Positions 36,260-44,424 of a DNA stretch of 45,601 bases are shown here, piece after piece. Position 1 is the first letter of the stretch. The number at the start of each line of letters is the position of its first letter. The stretch is from Burkholderiales bacterium (GTDB lineage: Bacteria; Pseudomonadota; Gammaproteobacteria; Burkholderiales; Burkholderiaceae_C): positions 1 to 45,601 of the forward strand of contig RXJW01000102.1 of NCBI GenBank assembly GCA_003963005.1, written 5' to 3'. A program made the position numbers and the translations under genes. Below the pieces are notes generated by a model. It was not told the DNA's origin. It ran no database searches and saw only the letters and a program-made list of their open reading frames with translations.

Positions 36260-38191
36260 TCAGATCTCGACCTTGCTGCCGAGTTCCACGATGCGGTTGG
36301 TGGGCAGGTGCAGGAAATCAGCGGCTGCCGAGGCATTGCGATGCATGCTGGCGAAGAGCTTCTCGCGCCACAGTGCCATGCCCGAGCCGATGGTCGGGAT
36401 GACGATGTCCCGGCTCAGGAAGTAGCTCGTCTCCATCTCGTCGAGCTGAACCCCGTGCGACTTGAGGAGTTCCAGCGCCTCGGGCACGTCGGGCTCGTTC
36501 TTGAATCCGAAATGCAGGGCCACCTGCCAGCAGCTGTGCCCGAGGGCCTCGACCTCGCAGCGATTCTCGGCGCTGACCCAGGGGACTTCGTGGTGCTTGA
36601 CCGTCACGAATATGTTCTGCTCGTGCAGCACCTTGTTGTGCTTGAGGTTGTGCAGCAGCGCGTTCGGTGTCGTGCCTTTCTCCGCGGAAAGGAACACGGC
36701 CGTCCCGGCCACGCGCGTCGGCGGGTTGATGAACACGGCGCCCAGGAAGGCATCCAGCTCGATCGCGTCCTCGCGCAGCTTCTCGGAGAGTTGCCGGCGC
36801 CCCTGCTTCCAGGTCAGCATCAGCGTGAACATGCCGATGCCGATCAGCAGCGGGAACCAGCCCCCCGCCGCCAGCTTGAGCAGGTTGGACGCCAGGAAGG
36901 TCGCATCGATCAGGAAGAACAGGCCCGTGGCGGCCACGCACAGCGCCAGCGGGAACTTCCAGCCGAATCGGATGACGAAGAAGGTCATGACCGTGGTGAT
37001 GGTCATGTCGATCGTGACGGCCACGCCATAGGCGCCGGCCAGCTTGCTCGACGAGCCGAAAAACACCACCGCCACGACGACCAGCACGTACAGGCCCCAG
37101 TTCACGAAGGGCACGTAGATCTGGCCGGTGTCTCGCACGCTGGTGTGCAGGATGCGCAGGCGCGGCAGGATGCCGAGCTGGATGGCCTGCTTGGTGACCG
37201 AGAACGCCGCCGTGATCAGCGCCTGCGAGGCCACGATGGCGGCTGCGGTGGCCAGGAGGAACAGCGGGATCTCGGCCCAGTCGGGGGCCAGCAGGAAGAA
37301 CGGGTTCTTCACGCCTTCGGGGTTGTCCAGCAGCATGGCGCCCTGGCCGAAGTAGTTCAGCACGAGGGCCGGCATCACGACGCCGTACCAGGCAATGCGG
37401 ATGGGTTGTTTGCCGAAGTGGCCCAGGTCGGCGTAGAGCGCCTCGCCGCCCGTCACGACCAGCACCACCGCGCCCAGCGCCACGAAGGCCACCCAGCGGT
37501 GCTCCAGGCAGAAGTGCAGCGCATACACCGGGTTGACGGCGACCAGCACGTGCGGGTTGTCGAGGATGTGGGGCAGGCCGAGTGCGGCCAGCACCAGGAA
37601 CCAGGCCAGCATCACCGGCCCGAAAGCCTTGCCGATGCCGCCGGTGCCAAAGCGCTGCACGGCAAACAGGCCGGTCAACACGATCAGCGTGATCGGCAGG
37701 ATGGCGTCGTGCAGTTGCGGCTCGTACACGTCGATGCCTTCGACCGCGCCGAGCACGGTCATGGCCGGCGTGATGACGGCGTCGCCGAAGAAGATGGCCG
37801 TTCCGAACAGGCCCACCAGCATCAGCGAACGGCGCAGCGCGGGCTTGTCGTTCACGGCGCTGGTGGCCAGGGCCAGCATGGCGATCAGGCCGCCTTCGCC
37901 GTTGTTGTCGGCGCGCAGGATCAGCAGCACGTACTTGATCGAGACGACGACGGTCAGCGTCCAGAACAGCAGGGACAGCACGCCGAGGATGTTGTCGGGC
38001 GTGGTGGCGACATGGCCGCCATGGAAGACTTCTTTGAGGGCGTACAGCGGACTCGTGCCGATGTCGCCGTAAACGACCCCGAGAGCCCCGAGGGTCAGGC
38101 CTGCCAGCGCTGAAGGGCTGCGGGCCGCATGCGAAGAACTCACTTCACGAAGGCCACCGACTTGGGGTGGCATTGGTTCGAAAGTGGGCAT
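36260..38191 (-). CDS. kup: Kup-type low-affinity potassium uptake protein
   Basis: 643-aa inner-membrane K+:H+ symporter. The N-terminal signature [20 protein letters not shown] is the Kup hallmark, followed by about 12 helices and a C-terminal ~150-residue cytoplasmic domain. [20 protein letters not shown] and [18 protein letters not shown] are further family motifs. The start is ATG 38191 or ATG 38173; the first lies in the loop side of a perfect 9-bp inverted repeat, and neither has a strong ribosome-binding site. Last gene of a likely GGDEF-gshA-kup run. K+ and glutathione are linked in other bacteria through KefB/C-type exporters, but that is only context here. Confidence 0.95.
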   Translation of the reverse strand: MPTFEPMPPQVGGLREVSSSHAARSPSALAGLTLGALGVVYGDIGTSPLYALKEVFHGGHVATTPDNILGVLSLLFWTLTVVVSIKYVLLILRADNNGEGGLIAMLALATSAVNDKPALRRSLMLVGLFGTAIFFGDAVITPAMTVLGAVEGIDVYEPQLHDAILPITLIVLTGLFAVQRFGTGGIGKAFGPVMLAWFLVLAALGLPHILDNPHVLVAVNPVYALHFCLEHRWVAFVALGAVVLVVTGGEALYADLGHFGKQPIRIAWYGVVMPALVLNYFGQGAMLLDNPEGVKNPFFLLAPDWAEIPLFLLATAAAIVASQALITAAFSVTKQAIQLGILPRLRILHTSVRDTGQIYVPFVNWGLYVLVVVAVVFFGSSSKLAGAYGVAVTIDMTITTVMTFFVIRFGWKFPLALCVAATGLFFLIDATFLASNLLKLAAGGWFPLLIGIGMFTLMLTWKQGRRQLSEKLREDAIELDAFLGAVFINPPTRVAGTAVFLSAEKGTTPNALLHNLKHNKVLHEQNIFVTVKHHEVPWVSAENRCEVEALGHSCWQVALHFGFKNEPDVPEALELLKSHGVQLDEMETSYFLSRDIVIPTIGSGMALWREKLFASMHRNASAAADFLHLPTNRIVELGSKVEI

Positions 38192-38284
38192 TCTGCGCCC
38201 ACTTTTGGTGTTTTGTGCGGTGCAGCAAAGCCACGTAAGCGAGGCTTGACGCCATCAGGCGACGGGCGTATTCGCCACCCCAAG
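38161..38284 (-). promoter_or_regulatory. Nested inverted repeats over the kup start (structured leader candidate)
   Basis: Outer arms CTTGGGGTGGC (38161-38171) and GCCACCCCAAG (38274-38284) are perfect 11-bp complements. Inside them AAAGTGGGC (38181-38189) and GCCCACTTT (38197-38205) form a perfect 9-bp stem whose arm and loop include the first kup ATG (38191-38189). A small AAGCC/GGCTT pairing lies between. In kup mRNA this would sequester the start region. Regulation by the fold is inferred. Confidence 0.5.
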
Positions 38285-38327
38285 CCACCCGCAAGGGCCG
38301 GGCAACGCCCGCCAGGCCGGCCGGTGC

Positions 38328-39593
38328 TCAGGCGGCTTCGGCTTCGGCCAGCGGGTCGGTGGCTTCCAGCTCGTAGCTTGCGGCGAGCATCGCCAGGCGC
38401 CCGATCACGCCGTACATGTAGAAGCGGTTGGGTGCACTGGCGCCCGGTTTTTCGCCCGGGCGGGGCAGGTGCGGCGACTCGGCGAAGGCCAGCGGCACGT
38501 AGCTCGCACCCGGCGCGTTCAGGTTCTCGTCGATGCCGCGGTGGGCATGGACGCGGTAGTAGCCGCCGACGACGTAGCGGTCCATCGTGTAGACGACCGG
38601 CTCGGCCACCGCCTCGTGCACGCGCTCGTGCGTGGGCACCCCCTCCTGCACGAGGATCTCGCTGCCCAGGCTGTCGGGCAGCCGTTCGGCCAGCGTCTCG
38701 ATGTCCTTGGCGTCGCGGATGGTCATCACGCCGCGGCCGTGACTGCCGATGTCGCTCTTGATGACGACGAAGGGTTTCTCGTTGATGCCGTACTCCTTGT
38801 ACTTGCGGCGCACCTTGGTGAGCTGGGCGTCGGCAGCGGCCTGGAGCAGGTCCAGGCTCTTCTTGCCCTGCAGGTCCACGGTCTGGAACATCGGCGTGAT
38901 GAGCCAGGGGTCCATGCCGAGCAGCTTGCCGAAGCGCTTGGCCACTTCCTCGTAGGCGCGGAAATGCTGGCTCTTGCGCCGCACCGTCCAGCCCGCATGC
39001 AGCGGCGGCAGCAGGTATTGCTCGTGCAGGCCCATCAATTGCGGCGGCGTGCCGGCGGCGAGGTCGTTGTTGAGCAGGATGGTGCAGGGGTCGAAACCCT
39101 TGAGCATCAGCCGCCCGCGCTTGCGCACGAGCGGCTCGAGCGTGATGGACCCGCCACTGGCCAGCGCCAGCGCCGTGGGCTCGGTGATTGACGTGTCCAA
39201 TGTGCCGAAGCGCACGTTCAGGCCGGCCTGCGTGAAGATGCGCGCGAGGGTCGCCAGGTTCTCCAGGTAGAAGGTGCAGCGCTCACCGGTCTCGGGAATG
39301 ACCAGCAGGTTGCGGGCCTCCGGGCAGATCTTCTCGATGGCAGCCATCGCCGCCTGCACGGCCTGGGGCAGCATCTGGGCGGTGAGGTGGTTGAAGCCGC
39401 TCGGGAACAGGTTCGTGTCCACCGGTGCCAGCTTGAAGCCGGCATTGCGCAGGTCCACCGAGGCGTAGAAGGTCGGCGTGTGCTCCATCCATTCCAGCCG
39501 GAACCAGCGTTCGGTGGCCGGCATGGACTCCAGGATGCGGGCCTCCAGCTCGTTGATGGGGCCGTTCAGGGCGGTGATCAGATGAGGAACCAT
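38328..39593 (-). CDS. gshA: Glutamate-cysteine ligase (beta/alphaproteobacterial type)
   Basis: 421-aa enzyme making gamma-glutamylcysteine, the first and rate-limiting step of glutathione synthesis. It is of the type found in betaproteobacteria, unrelated in sequence to E. coli GshA. Recognisable segments: MVPHLITALNGPINELE, DTNLFPSGFNHLT, LLVIPETGERCTFYLENLA, IKSDIGSHGRGVMTI, and the C-terminal FYMYGVIGRLAMLAASYE. It lies 53 bp after the GGDEF gene and 136 bp before kup on the same strand, and is separated from gshB by 8.8 kb. Confidence 0.95.
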   Translation of the reverse strand: MVPHLITALNGPINELEARILESMPATERWFRLEWMEHTPTFYASVDLRNAGFKLAPVDTNLFPSGFNHLTAQMLPQAVQAAMAAIEKICPEARNLLVIPETGERCTFYLENLATLARIFTQAGLNVRFGTLDTSITEPTALALASGGSITLEPLVRKRGRLMLKGFDPCTILLNNDLAAGTPPQLMGLHEQYLLPPLHAGWTVRRKSQHFRAYEEVAKRFGKLLGMDPWLITPMFQTVDLQGKKSLDLLQAAADAQLTKVRRKYKEYGINEKPFVVIKSDIGSHGRGVMTIRDAKDIETLAERLPDSLGSEILVQEGVPTHERVHEAVAEPVVYTMDRYVVGGYYRVHAHRGIDENLNAPGASYVPLAFAESPHLPRPGEKPGASAPNRFYMYGVIGRLAMLAASYELEATDPLAEAEAA

Positions 39594-39646
39594 GGCCGAA
39601 TGATCGCAAACTTGTCGATCGGGCGATGTGAGGGCGACTCAAGCCA

Positions 39647-40771
39647 TCACAAGACGCCCGCCGCGCAACAGGTCCGGCCCCGGCCGGCGTGCTTGGCGCG
39701 GTAGAGCTGGTCGTCCGCGCGCTGGATGGCCGCCGACAGCGATTCGCCCGGTACCACGCGCACCGCACCGGCGCTGAAGTCCACCGGGAAGCCCAGACTC
39801 GCCTCGCACCGCCGTCGCAGGGCCTGATGCAGTCGACTGTCGAGCCGGCCGAAGGCCTCGGGGTCGCACTGGCGCAGCAGCAGGCAGAACTCCTCGCCGC
39901 CGTAGCGCCCGACCAGGTCACTCGCGCGCAGCTCGCCGCGCAGCACCTCGCCGGTGAGCTTGAGCACTTCATCACCCACCGGGTGGCCGCGCTCGTCATT
40001 GACGCGCTTGAAGTGGTCCAGGTCCAGCATCAGCAGCACCGCGCCCGCATCCGCCGCTCCCAGCGCCCGACCTGCCCGCTGCATCCACTCGCGCCGGTTG
40101 AGCAGGCCGGTGAGGTTGTCCAGCGACGCCAGCCTCACCAGGGCCTGCTCGGCGGCATCGCGGTGTGCGAGCAGGAAGCCCATCGTGCCCAGCACGAGGC
40201 TGGCATTGAGCAGCATCAGGTGGGCGATATTGAGCGGATGCGGCACCAGGAAGCGCGGGTAGATCTCGGGCCAGCCCAGCACCAGCGTGCCGCGGGCGAA
40301 GGTCAGCACCGCATTGGCCAGCGCCGCCGTTCCGCACAGCCAGCGCCAGCGCACGCGGCCGACACCCGCCAGCAGCAGCCAGCTCGCCCAGCCGATCTGC
40401 AGGCCGATGGTGAGGTTGGTGACGCCGGTGGTCTGCTTCAGGTCCGGGAACAGGAAGACATGCACGACGCCCAGCGCCAGCGGCGGCGCCCACAGCACCC
40501 GGCGCGACACGGGCAAGGCCAGGAAGCGCCCGACCGCCAGCGTCATGGCCGAGGCTGACCCGCTCAAGGCCATGACGCCCAGCGTGGCCATCAACAGCGG
40601 CAGCGCCCGAGTCGCGGTGATCAGCAGCCCGAAGCCCGCGGCTTGGCCCAGCAGCATCAATTGCCAGGCCTGCAGACCGCCTCGCGCGCGCACACCGACG
40701 CTGACCGCCAGCGCCAGGAGCATCAGCAGCGCATTGACCAGCACCGCCACCAGGAGGGTGATGACGTCCAT
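39647..40771 (-). CDS. Membrane-anchored diguanylate cyclase (GGDEF)
   Basis: 374 aa. Residues 1-200 contain six to seven hydrophobic helices (a MASE-like sensor), and the C-terminal ~165 residues form a GGDEF domain: LDNLTGLLNRREW, LDLDHFKRVNDERGHPVGDE and the active-site GGEEF. The inhibitory I-site RxxD (RASD) lies exactly five residues before GGEEF (LVGRY), so product inhibition by c-di-GMP is expected. All catalytic features are intact. It lies between the amtB terminator and gshA; if co-transcribed with gshA, it would link c-di-GMP and glutathione genes, but no function for that is known. Confidence 0.92.
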   Translation of the reverse strand: MDVITLLVAVLVNALLMLLALAVSVGVRARGGLQAWQLMLLGQAAGFGLLITATRALPLLMATLGVMALSGSASAMTLAVGRFLALPVSRRVLWAPPLALGVVHVFLFPDLKQTTGVTNLTIGLQIGWASWLLLAGVGRVRWRWLCGTAALANAVLTFARGTLVLGWPEIYPRFLVPHPLNIAHLMLLNASLVLGTMGFLLAHRDAAEQALVRLASLDNLTGLLNRREWMQRAGRALGAADAGAVLLMLDLDHFKRVNDERGHPVGDEVLKLTGEVLRGELRASDLVGRYGGEEFCLLLRQCDPEAFGRLDSRLHQALRRRCEASLGFPVDFSAGAVRVVPGESLSAAIQRADDQLYRAKHAGRGRTCCAAGVL

Positions 40772-40811
40772 GGCGAGCCAGCATAACGGTCCACCACCCA
40801 GACCACGAAAA

Positions 40812-40842
40812 AGCCGCCCCGGGGACGGGCCCCGGGGCGGCT
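40812..40842 (-). terminator. Intrinsic terminator of the TorF-glnK-amtB operon
   Basis: A perfect 13-bp stem (arm AGCCGCCCCGGGG at 40812-40824, loop 40825-40829, complementary arm 40830-40842). On the minus strand the stem is followed by TTTTT (plus-strand AAAAA just before 40812), which is correct for terminating amtB transcription coming from the right. Confidence 0.9.
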
Positions 40843-40886
40843 GTGCGTGAAATACGCCCGGCCTGCGGCCGCAGCGTCGGTTCAGA

Positions 40887-42428
40887 TCACTTGTGGTAGG
40901 CCGTCTCGCCGTGCGACGAGATGTCCAGGCCTTCGCGCTCTTCCTCTTCGGTCACGCGCAGGCCGATGGTGAGGTCGACCAGCTTGTAGGCAACGACCGA
41001 CACGACACCCGACCAGGCGATGGTCACGAGGATGGCCTTGGCCTGGATCCAGACCTGGCTGGCGATGGAGTAGGCGTCCGGGGTGACCATGGTGGCCGTG
41101 ACCCAGTCACCGACGGCGCTCGGGCCACCCAGGTTGGGGCTGTTGAACACACCGGTCAGCAGCGCGCCGACGATACCGCCCACGCCGTGGACGCCGAAGA
41201 CGTCCAGCGAGTCGTCCGCACCCAGCAGCTTCTTCAGGCCCGACACGCCCCACAGGCAGGCGAAGCCGGCGACGAAGCCGATGACCAGGCCACCGCCGAT
41301 GCCGACGTTGCCGGCGGCCGGGGTGATGGCCACCAGGCCGGCGACGGCGCCGGAGGCAGCACCCAGCATCGACGCCTTGCCCTTGAGCAGCGCCTCACCG
41401 ATGCACCAGGCCAGCACGGCAGCGGCCGTGGCGGCGAAGGTGTTGATGAAGGCCAGGGCGGCGAAGCCGTTGGCTTCCAGCGCGGAGCCGGCGTTGAAGC
41501 CGAACCAGCCCACCCACAGCAGCGAGGCACCGACCATCGTCAGCGTCAGGCTGTGCGGCGTGAAGGCTTCCTTGCCGTAGCCGATGCGCTTGCCGACCAT
41601 GAAGGCACCCACCAGACCTGCCACGGCGGCGTTGATGTGCACCACCGTACCGCCGGCGAAGTCGAGCGCACCCCATTGCCAGATCAGGCCGGCCTTGGCG
41701 TTGGTCTCATCCACCACGGCGGCAGCCGTGTAGGCGTCCGGACCGGCCCAGAACCACACCATGTGGGCGATGGGCAGGTAGCTGAAGGTGAACCACAGCA
41801 CCAGGAAGGCCAGCACGGCGGCGAACTTGATGCGCTCGGCGAAGGCACCAATGATCAGGCAGGCGGTGATGCCGGCGAAGGTCGCCTGGAAGACCGCGAA
41901 CACGATCTCGTACATCGGCACACCCTTGCTGAAGGTGGCGCCGTTGGCGAAGGTGCCGGCGACGTTGTCCCAGATGCCCTTCATGAACAGGCGATCGGTG
42001 CCCCCGATGAACTTCGCGGTCGCGCCGGCCCCTTCGGTGAACGCAAAGCTGTAGCCGTACAGGAACCACAGCACGACGATCAGAGAGAAGCCGACCATCA
42101 CCTGCATCAGCACCGACAACATGTTCTTGCTGCGCACGAGGCCGCCGTAGAACAGGGCCAGGCCCGGCACCGTCATCAGAATGACGAGCAGCGTGGACAG
42201 CAGCATCCAGGAGGTGTCGCCCTTGTTGGGCGCCGGAGCGGGTGCGGCGGCCGAAGCGGCATCGGCCGCCGCCGAGGCGGCTGCGGCAGGCGCGGACGCC
42301 GCATCAGCGGCAGGTGCGGTGACCGCGGCGGCAGCCGCGGACGCGGGTGCCGAGGCCGGGTCCTGGGCCCAGGCAGCCGGTGCGAGCAGGCCGGCGGCAA
42401 GCGCGAGGCCGGCGAGGAGTTTCTTCAT
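40887..42428 (-). CDS. amtB: Ammonium transporter
   Basis: 513-aa inner-membrane Amt/Rh channel. The signal peptide KLLAGLALAAGLLAPAAWAQ is followed by an unusually long Ala/Pro-rich low-complexity stretch (about residues 25-68) before the first channel helix (TSWMLLSTLLVILMTVPGLA). Amt motifs include LALFYGGLVRSKN, the DFAGGTVVHINAAVAGL region with the twin-His system, and DDSLDVFGVHGVGGIVGALLTG. The ATG at 42428 is preferred over one 15 bp upstream because it is preceded by GGAG at proper spacing and gives a clean signal peptide. Directly downstream of glnK in a nitrogen-regulated operon; GlnK is expected to block the channel in high nitrogen. Confidence 0.95.
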   Translation of the reverse strand: MKKLLAGLALAAGLLAPAAWAQDPASAPASAAAAAVTAPAADAASAPAAAASAAADAASAAAPAPAPNKGDTSWMLLSTLLVILMTVPGLALFYGGLVRSKNMLSVLMQVMVGFSLIVVLWFLYGYSFAFTEGAGATAKFIGGTDRLFMKGIWDNVAGTFANGATFSKGVPMYEIVFAVFQATFAGITACLIIGAFAERIKFAAVLAFLVLWFTFSYLPIAHMVWFWAGPDAYTAAAVVDETNAKAGLIWQWGALDFAGGTVVHINAAVAGLVGAFMVGKRIGYGKEAFTPHSLTLTMVGASLLWVGWFGFNAGSALEANGFAALAFINTFAATAAAVLAWCIGEALLKGKASMLGAASGAVAGLVAITPAAGNVGIGGGLVIGFVAGFACLWGVSGLKKLLGADDSLDVFGVHGVGGIVGALLTGVFNSPNLGGPSAVGDWVTATMVTPDAYSIASQVWIQAKAILVTIAWSGVVSVVAYKLVDLTIGLRVTEEEEREGLDISSHGETAYHK

Positions 42429-42464
42429 TTGAGGTTTCTCCAAACGGTAGTTGTGAGCGCGCTT

Positions 42465-42827
<363 letters not shown>

Positions 42828-43556
42828 TTAGAAGGTCTTCTTCAGGCCGACGACCAACGTGGTCTTGCCGAGGAACTTGCCGTTGGCCGGGCTGGCGTAG
42901 GCCGTCTTGTTCGCGTCGGTCCCGACGACGGCACCGCTGAGCACCAAGCCGGAGAAGTCCTTGGCCAGGGTCAGCGAATAGTCGGTGTAGGACGCGGCGG
43001 AGTTGTGCTTGACCGTCTGGTGGCCGACGTGCGGCGACAGGGTCAGGCCGTCGCCCAGGTCGAAGTTGGCGGTGACGTCGAAGTAGCCGGAGCTCTTGCT
43101 GTCCGTGAAGCCGAACAGGTTCGTGGTGCTCTGCGAGTACTTGGCCGTGACCGGGCCGTAGGTCAGCGCGCCGTAGACCTCCAGCGTGTTGGCGCTCGGC
43201 TTGAGCTTGTTGCTCGGGTAGTAGTACTGCAGCAGGCCGACGTCCAGCGTCAGGCCCTTGGCGACTTCGGTCTTGTAGCCCCCGTAGATGTCGATCTCGA
43301 CCTGCGCATCGCCCCCGGCGTCCTTGATCCACTTGATGGTCGAAGCCCAGGTGCCGATGTAGAAGCCGCTCGGGTCGGCGTAGTCGGCGCCGCCCTGCAG
43401 GGCCGGCTTCATGCGCGACTGGGAGATGCCACGGTAACGGTACTCGGTGAACCCGCCGATGTTGAACGACAGCGGGTCCGGCGCCGGCTCGTCAGCCGCC
43501 GCAGGCAGGACGACGGCGGCCAGGGCCAGAACGAGCAGCGAAGGGGACAACTTCAT
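42828..43556 (-). CDS. TorF-family putative porin
   Basis: 242-aa outer-membrane protein of the family formerly named by model TIGR02001. Signal peptide MKLSPSLLVLALAAVVLPAA, mature start near DEPAPDPLSFNIGGFTEYRY. The motif FTEYRYRGISQSRMKPALQGG is diagnostic. Strands such as VEIDIYGGYKTEVAKGLTLD and the C-terminal KTTLVVGLKKTF (aromatic end) fit a barrel. An AGGAG lies upstream of the ATG. First gene of the operon with glnK and amtB under a sigma-54 promoter, so it probably helps nitrogenous solutes cross the outer membrane. Confidence 0.9.
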   Translation of the reverse strand: MKLSPSLLVLALAAVVLPAAADEPAPDPLSFNIGGFTEYRYRGISQSRMKPALQGGADYADPSGFYIGTWASTIKWIKDAGGDAQVEIDIYGGYKTEVAKGLTLDVGLLQYYYPSNKLKPSANTLEVYGALTYGPVTAKYSQSTTNLFGFTDSKSSGYFDVTANFDLGDGLTLSPHVGHQTVKHNSAASYTDYSLTLAKDFSGLVLSGAVVGTDANKTAYASPANGKFLGKTTLVVGLKKTF

Positions 43557-43604
43557 GGCGGTATCTCCTGATTCAGGTGTTGGAAAGGGCAGTCCGGCGG
43601 GTTA

Positions 43605-43622
43605 TTGCAGCTTCCGTGCCAA
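43605..43622 (-). promoter_or_regulatory. Sigma-54 (RpoN) promoter of TorF-glnK-amtB
   Basis: Minus strand TTGGCACGGAAGCTGCAA: the -24 GG and -12 GC doublets are separated by 10 bp exactly as in the consensus TGGCACG-N4-TTGC, and the site points at the TorF gene start about 50 bp downstream. Nitrogen-limitation control through NtrC is expected for glnK-amtB. Confidence 0.85.
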
Positions 43623-43681
43623 GGCCTGACCCGCCCCGCTTGCACAAAACTGGCCCAAGCACGCCCTGGCGCCACGCAGAC

Positions 43682-43696
43682 GCACCAACTTTGCAC
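43682..43696 (-). promoter_or_regulatory. Candidate NtrC-binding enhancer
   Basis: GCACCAACTTTGCAC on the plus strand, 60 bp upstream of the -24 element. One half (GCACCAA) equals the NtrC half-site; the other is degenerate. Position and half-site fit NtrC; a second site was not found. Confidence 0.4.
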
Positions 43697-43806
43697 ACGC
43701 CCCACCTCAGGAACGCACCGCGACGGTGCTCCGCCGGCAATTCATCACGGGGTGAGGCTGGGGTGACCGCTGGACGACGTGGGCGCTGCCCCCCTACCGT
43801 GACCCG

Positions 43807-44043
43807 ATGAGCCTTGCCACCGTCCACTCCCGGGCCCTCGACGGCCTGGCCGCTGCCCCGGTCACCGTCGAAGTCCACCTGGCCAACGGTCTGCCGTCGT
43901 TCACGGTCGTGGGCCTGGCGGACACCGAGGTCAAGGAAGCCCGCGAACGGGTTCGGGCCGCGCTGCACAACAGCGGGCTGTCCTTTCCTGCCAACAAGCG
44001 CATCACGGTGAACCTCGCGCCGGCCGACCTGCCGAAGGAGTGA
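43807..44043 (+). pseudogene. comM: comM (YifB Mg-chelatase-like helicase) 5' fragment, interrupted at codon 78
   Basis: Encodes only the first 78 residues of ComM, a hexameric helicase that promotes branch migration during natural transformation. Residues 1-78 ([12 protein letters not shown]..., [52 protein letters not shown]) match the ComM N-terminal domain and stop at PKE where every intact homologue continues GGR(F/Y)DLPIA. The host sequence ends at 44040 and foreign DNA begins at 44041 with TGA, which closes the frame at 44043. The ATPase core is absent, so the product cannot function. comM is a known integration target (AbaR/Tn6022 elements in Acinetobacter). The rest of comM should lie beyond the element, outside the window. 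Confidence 0.9.
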
Positions 44044-44199
44044 CAACAGGTTCGCTATTTGCGAAGTTGTCAGTTAAACGCTAGATGGGAACAATATTTG
44101 CGAGGAAACGATCCAATAATTGTTGGTAATTCTCGATAATCGCGCGCCGCCGGACAGGTCAACGAGCGTTCAGTTGCGACCTTCAGGTCAAGTTGCGAC
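44041..44199 (+). repeat. Transposon-end hairpin and four TTGCGA motifs (putative transposase-binding sites)
   Basis: Terminal hairpin: TGACAAC (44041-44047), 3-nt bulge, TTCGC (44051-44055), loop TATTT, GCGAA (44061-44065), GTTGTCA (44066-44072). Direct repeats: TATTTGCGA at 44056-44064 and 44095-44103 (39 bp apart) and AGTTGCGAC at 44172-44180 and 44191-44199 (19 bp apart). All four share TTGCGA in the same orientation within 160 bp of the junction, as in the spaced TnsB sites of a Tn7 left end. Confidence 0.6.
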
Positions 44200-44424
44200 T
44201 TAGACCTGTGGAGGCTCACCGATCCCATCGGCTCGATGGCGTGCTTCTTTTGACGATGCCGTTGGGCCAAGCCGGCTGTCAGCGTCGGCGTTAGGGGTCA
44301 GGTCTTGTCGCGCGATGATCCGCCGCCTTGCCATTCCTCCGGCTCGTTGCGTCACCGCCACTTCTGAGCGAGTCAGCATGCGGCCCGGGCGCATCCGTGA
44401 TTTTGTTGGCCGGATCGTCGAATC

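Noticed and set aside
44000-44060. tRNA-type attachment site at the comM junction
   Set aside because: No tRNA cloverleaf or tRNA 3' end is present; the interrupted gene is clearly comM.
44041-44199. CRISPR array
   Set aside because: The TTGCGA repeats are too short and irregularly spaced, and there is no repeat-spacer periodicity.
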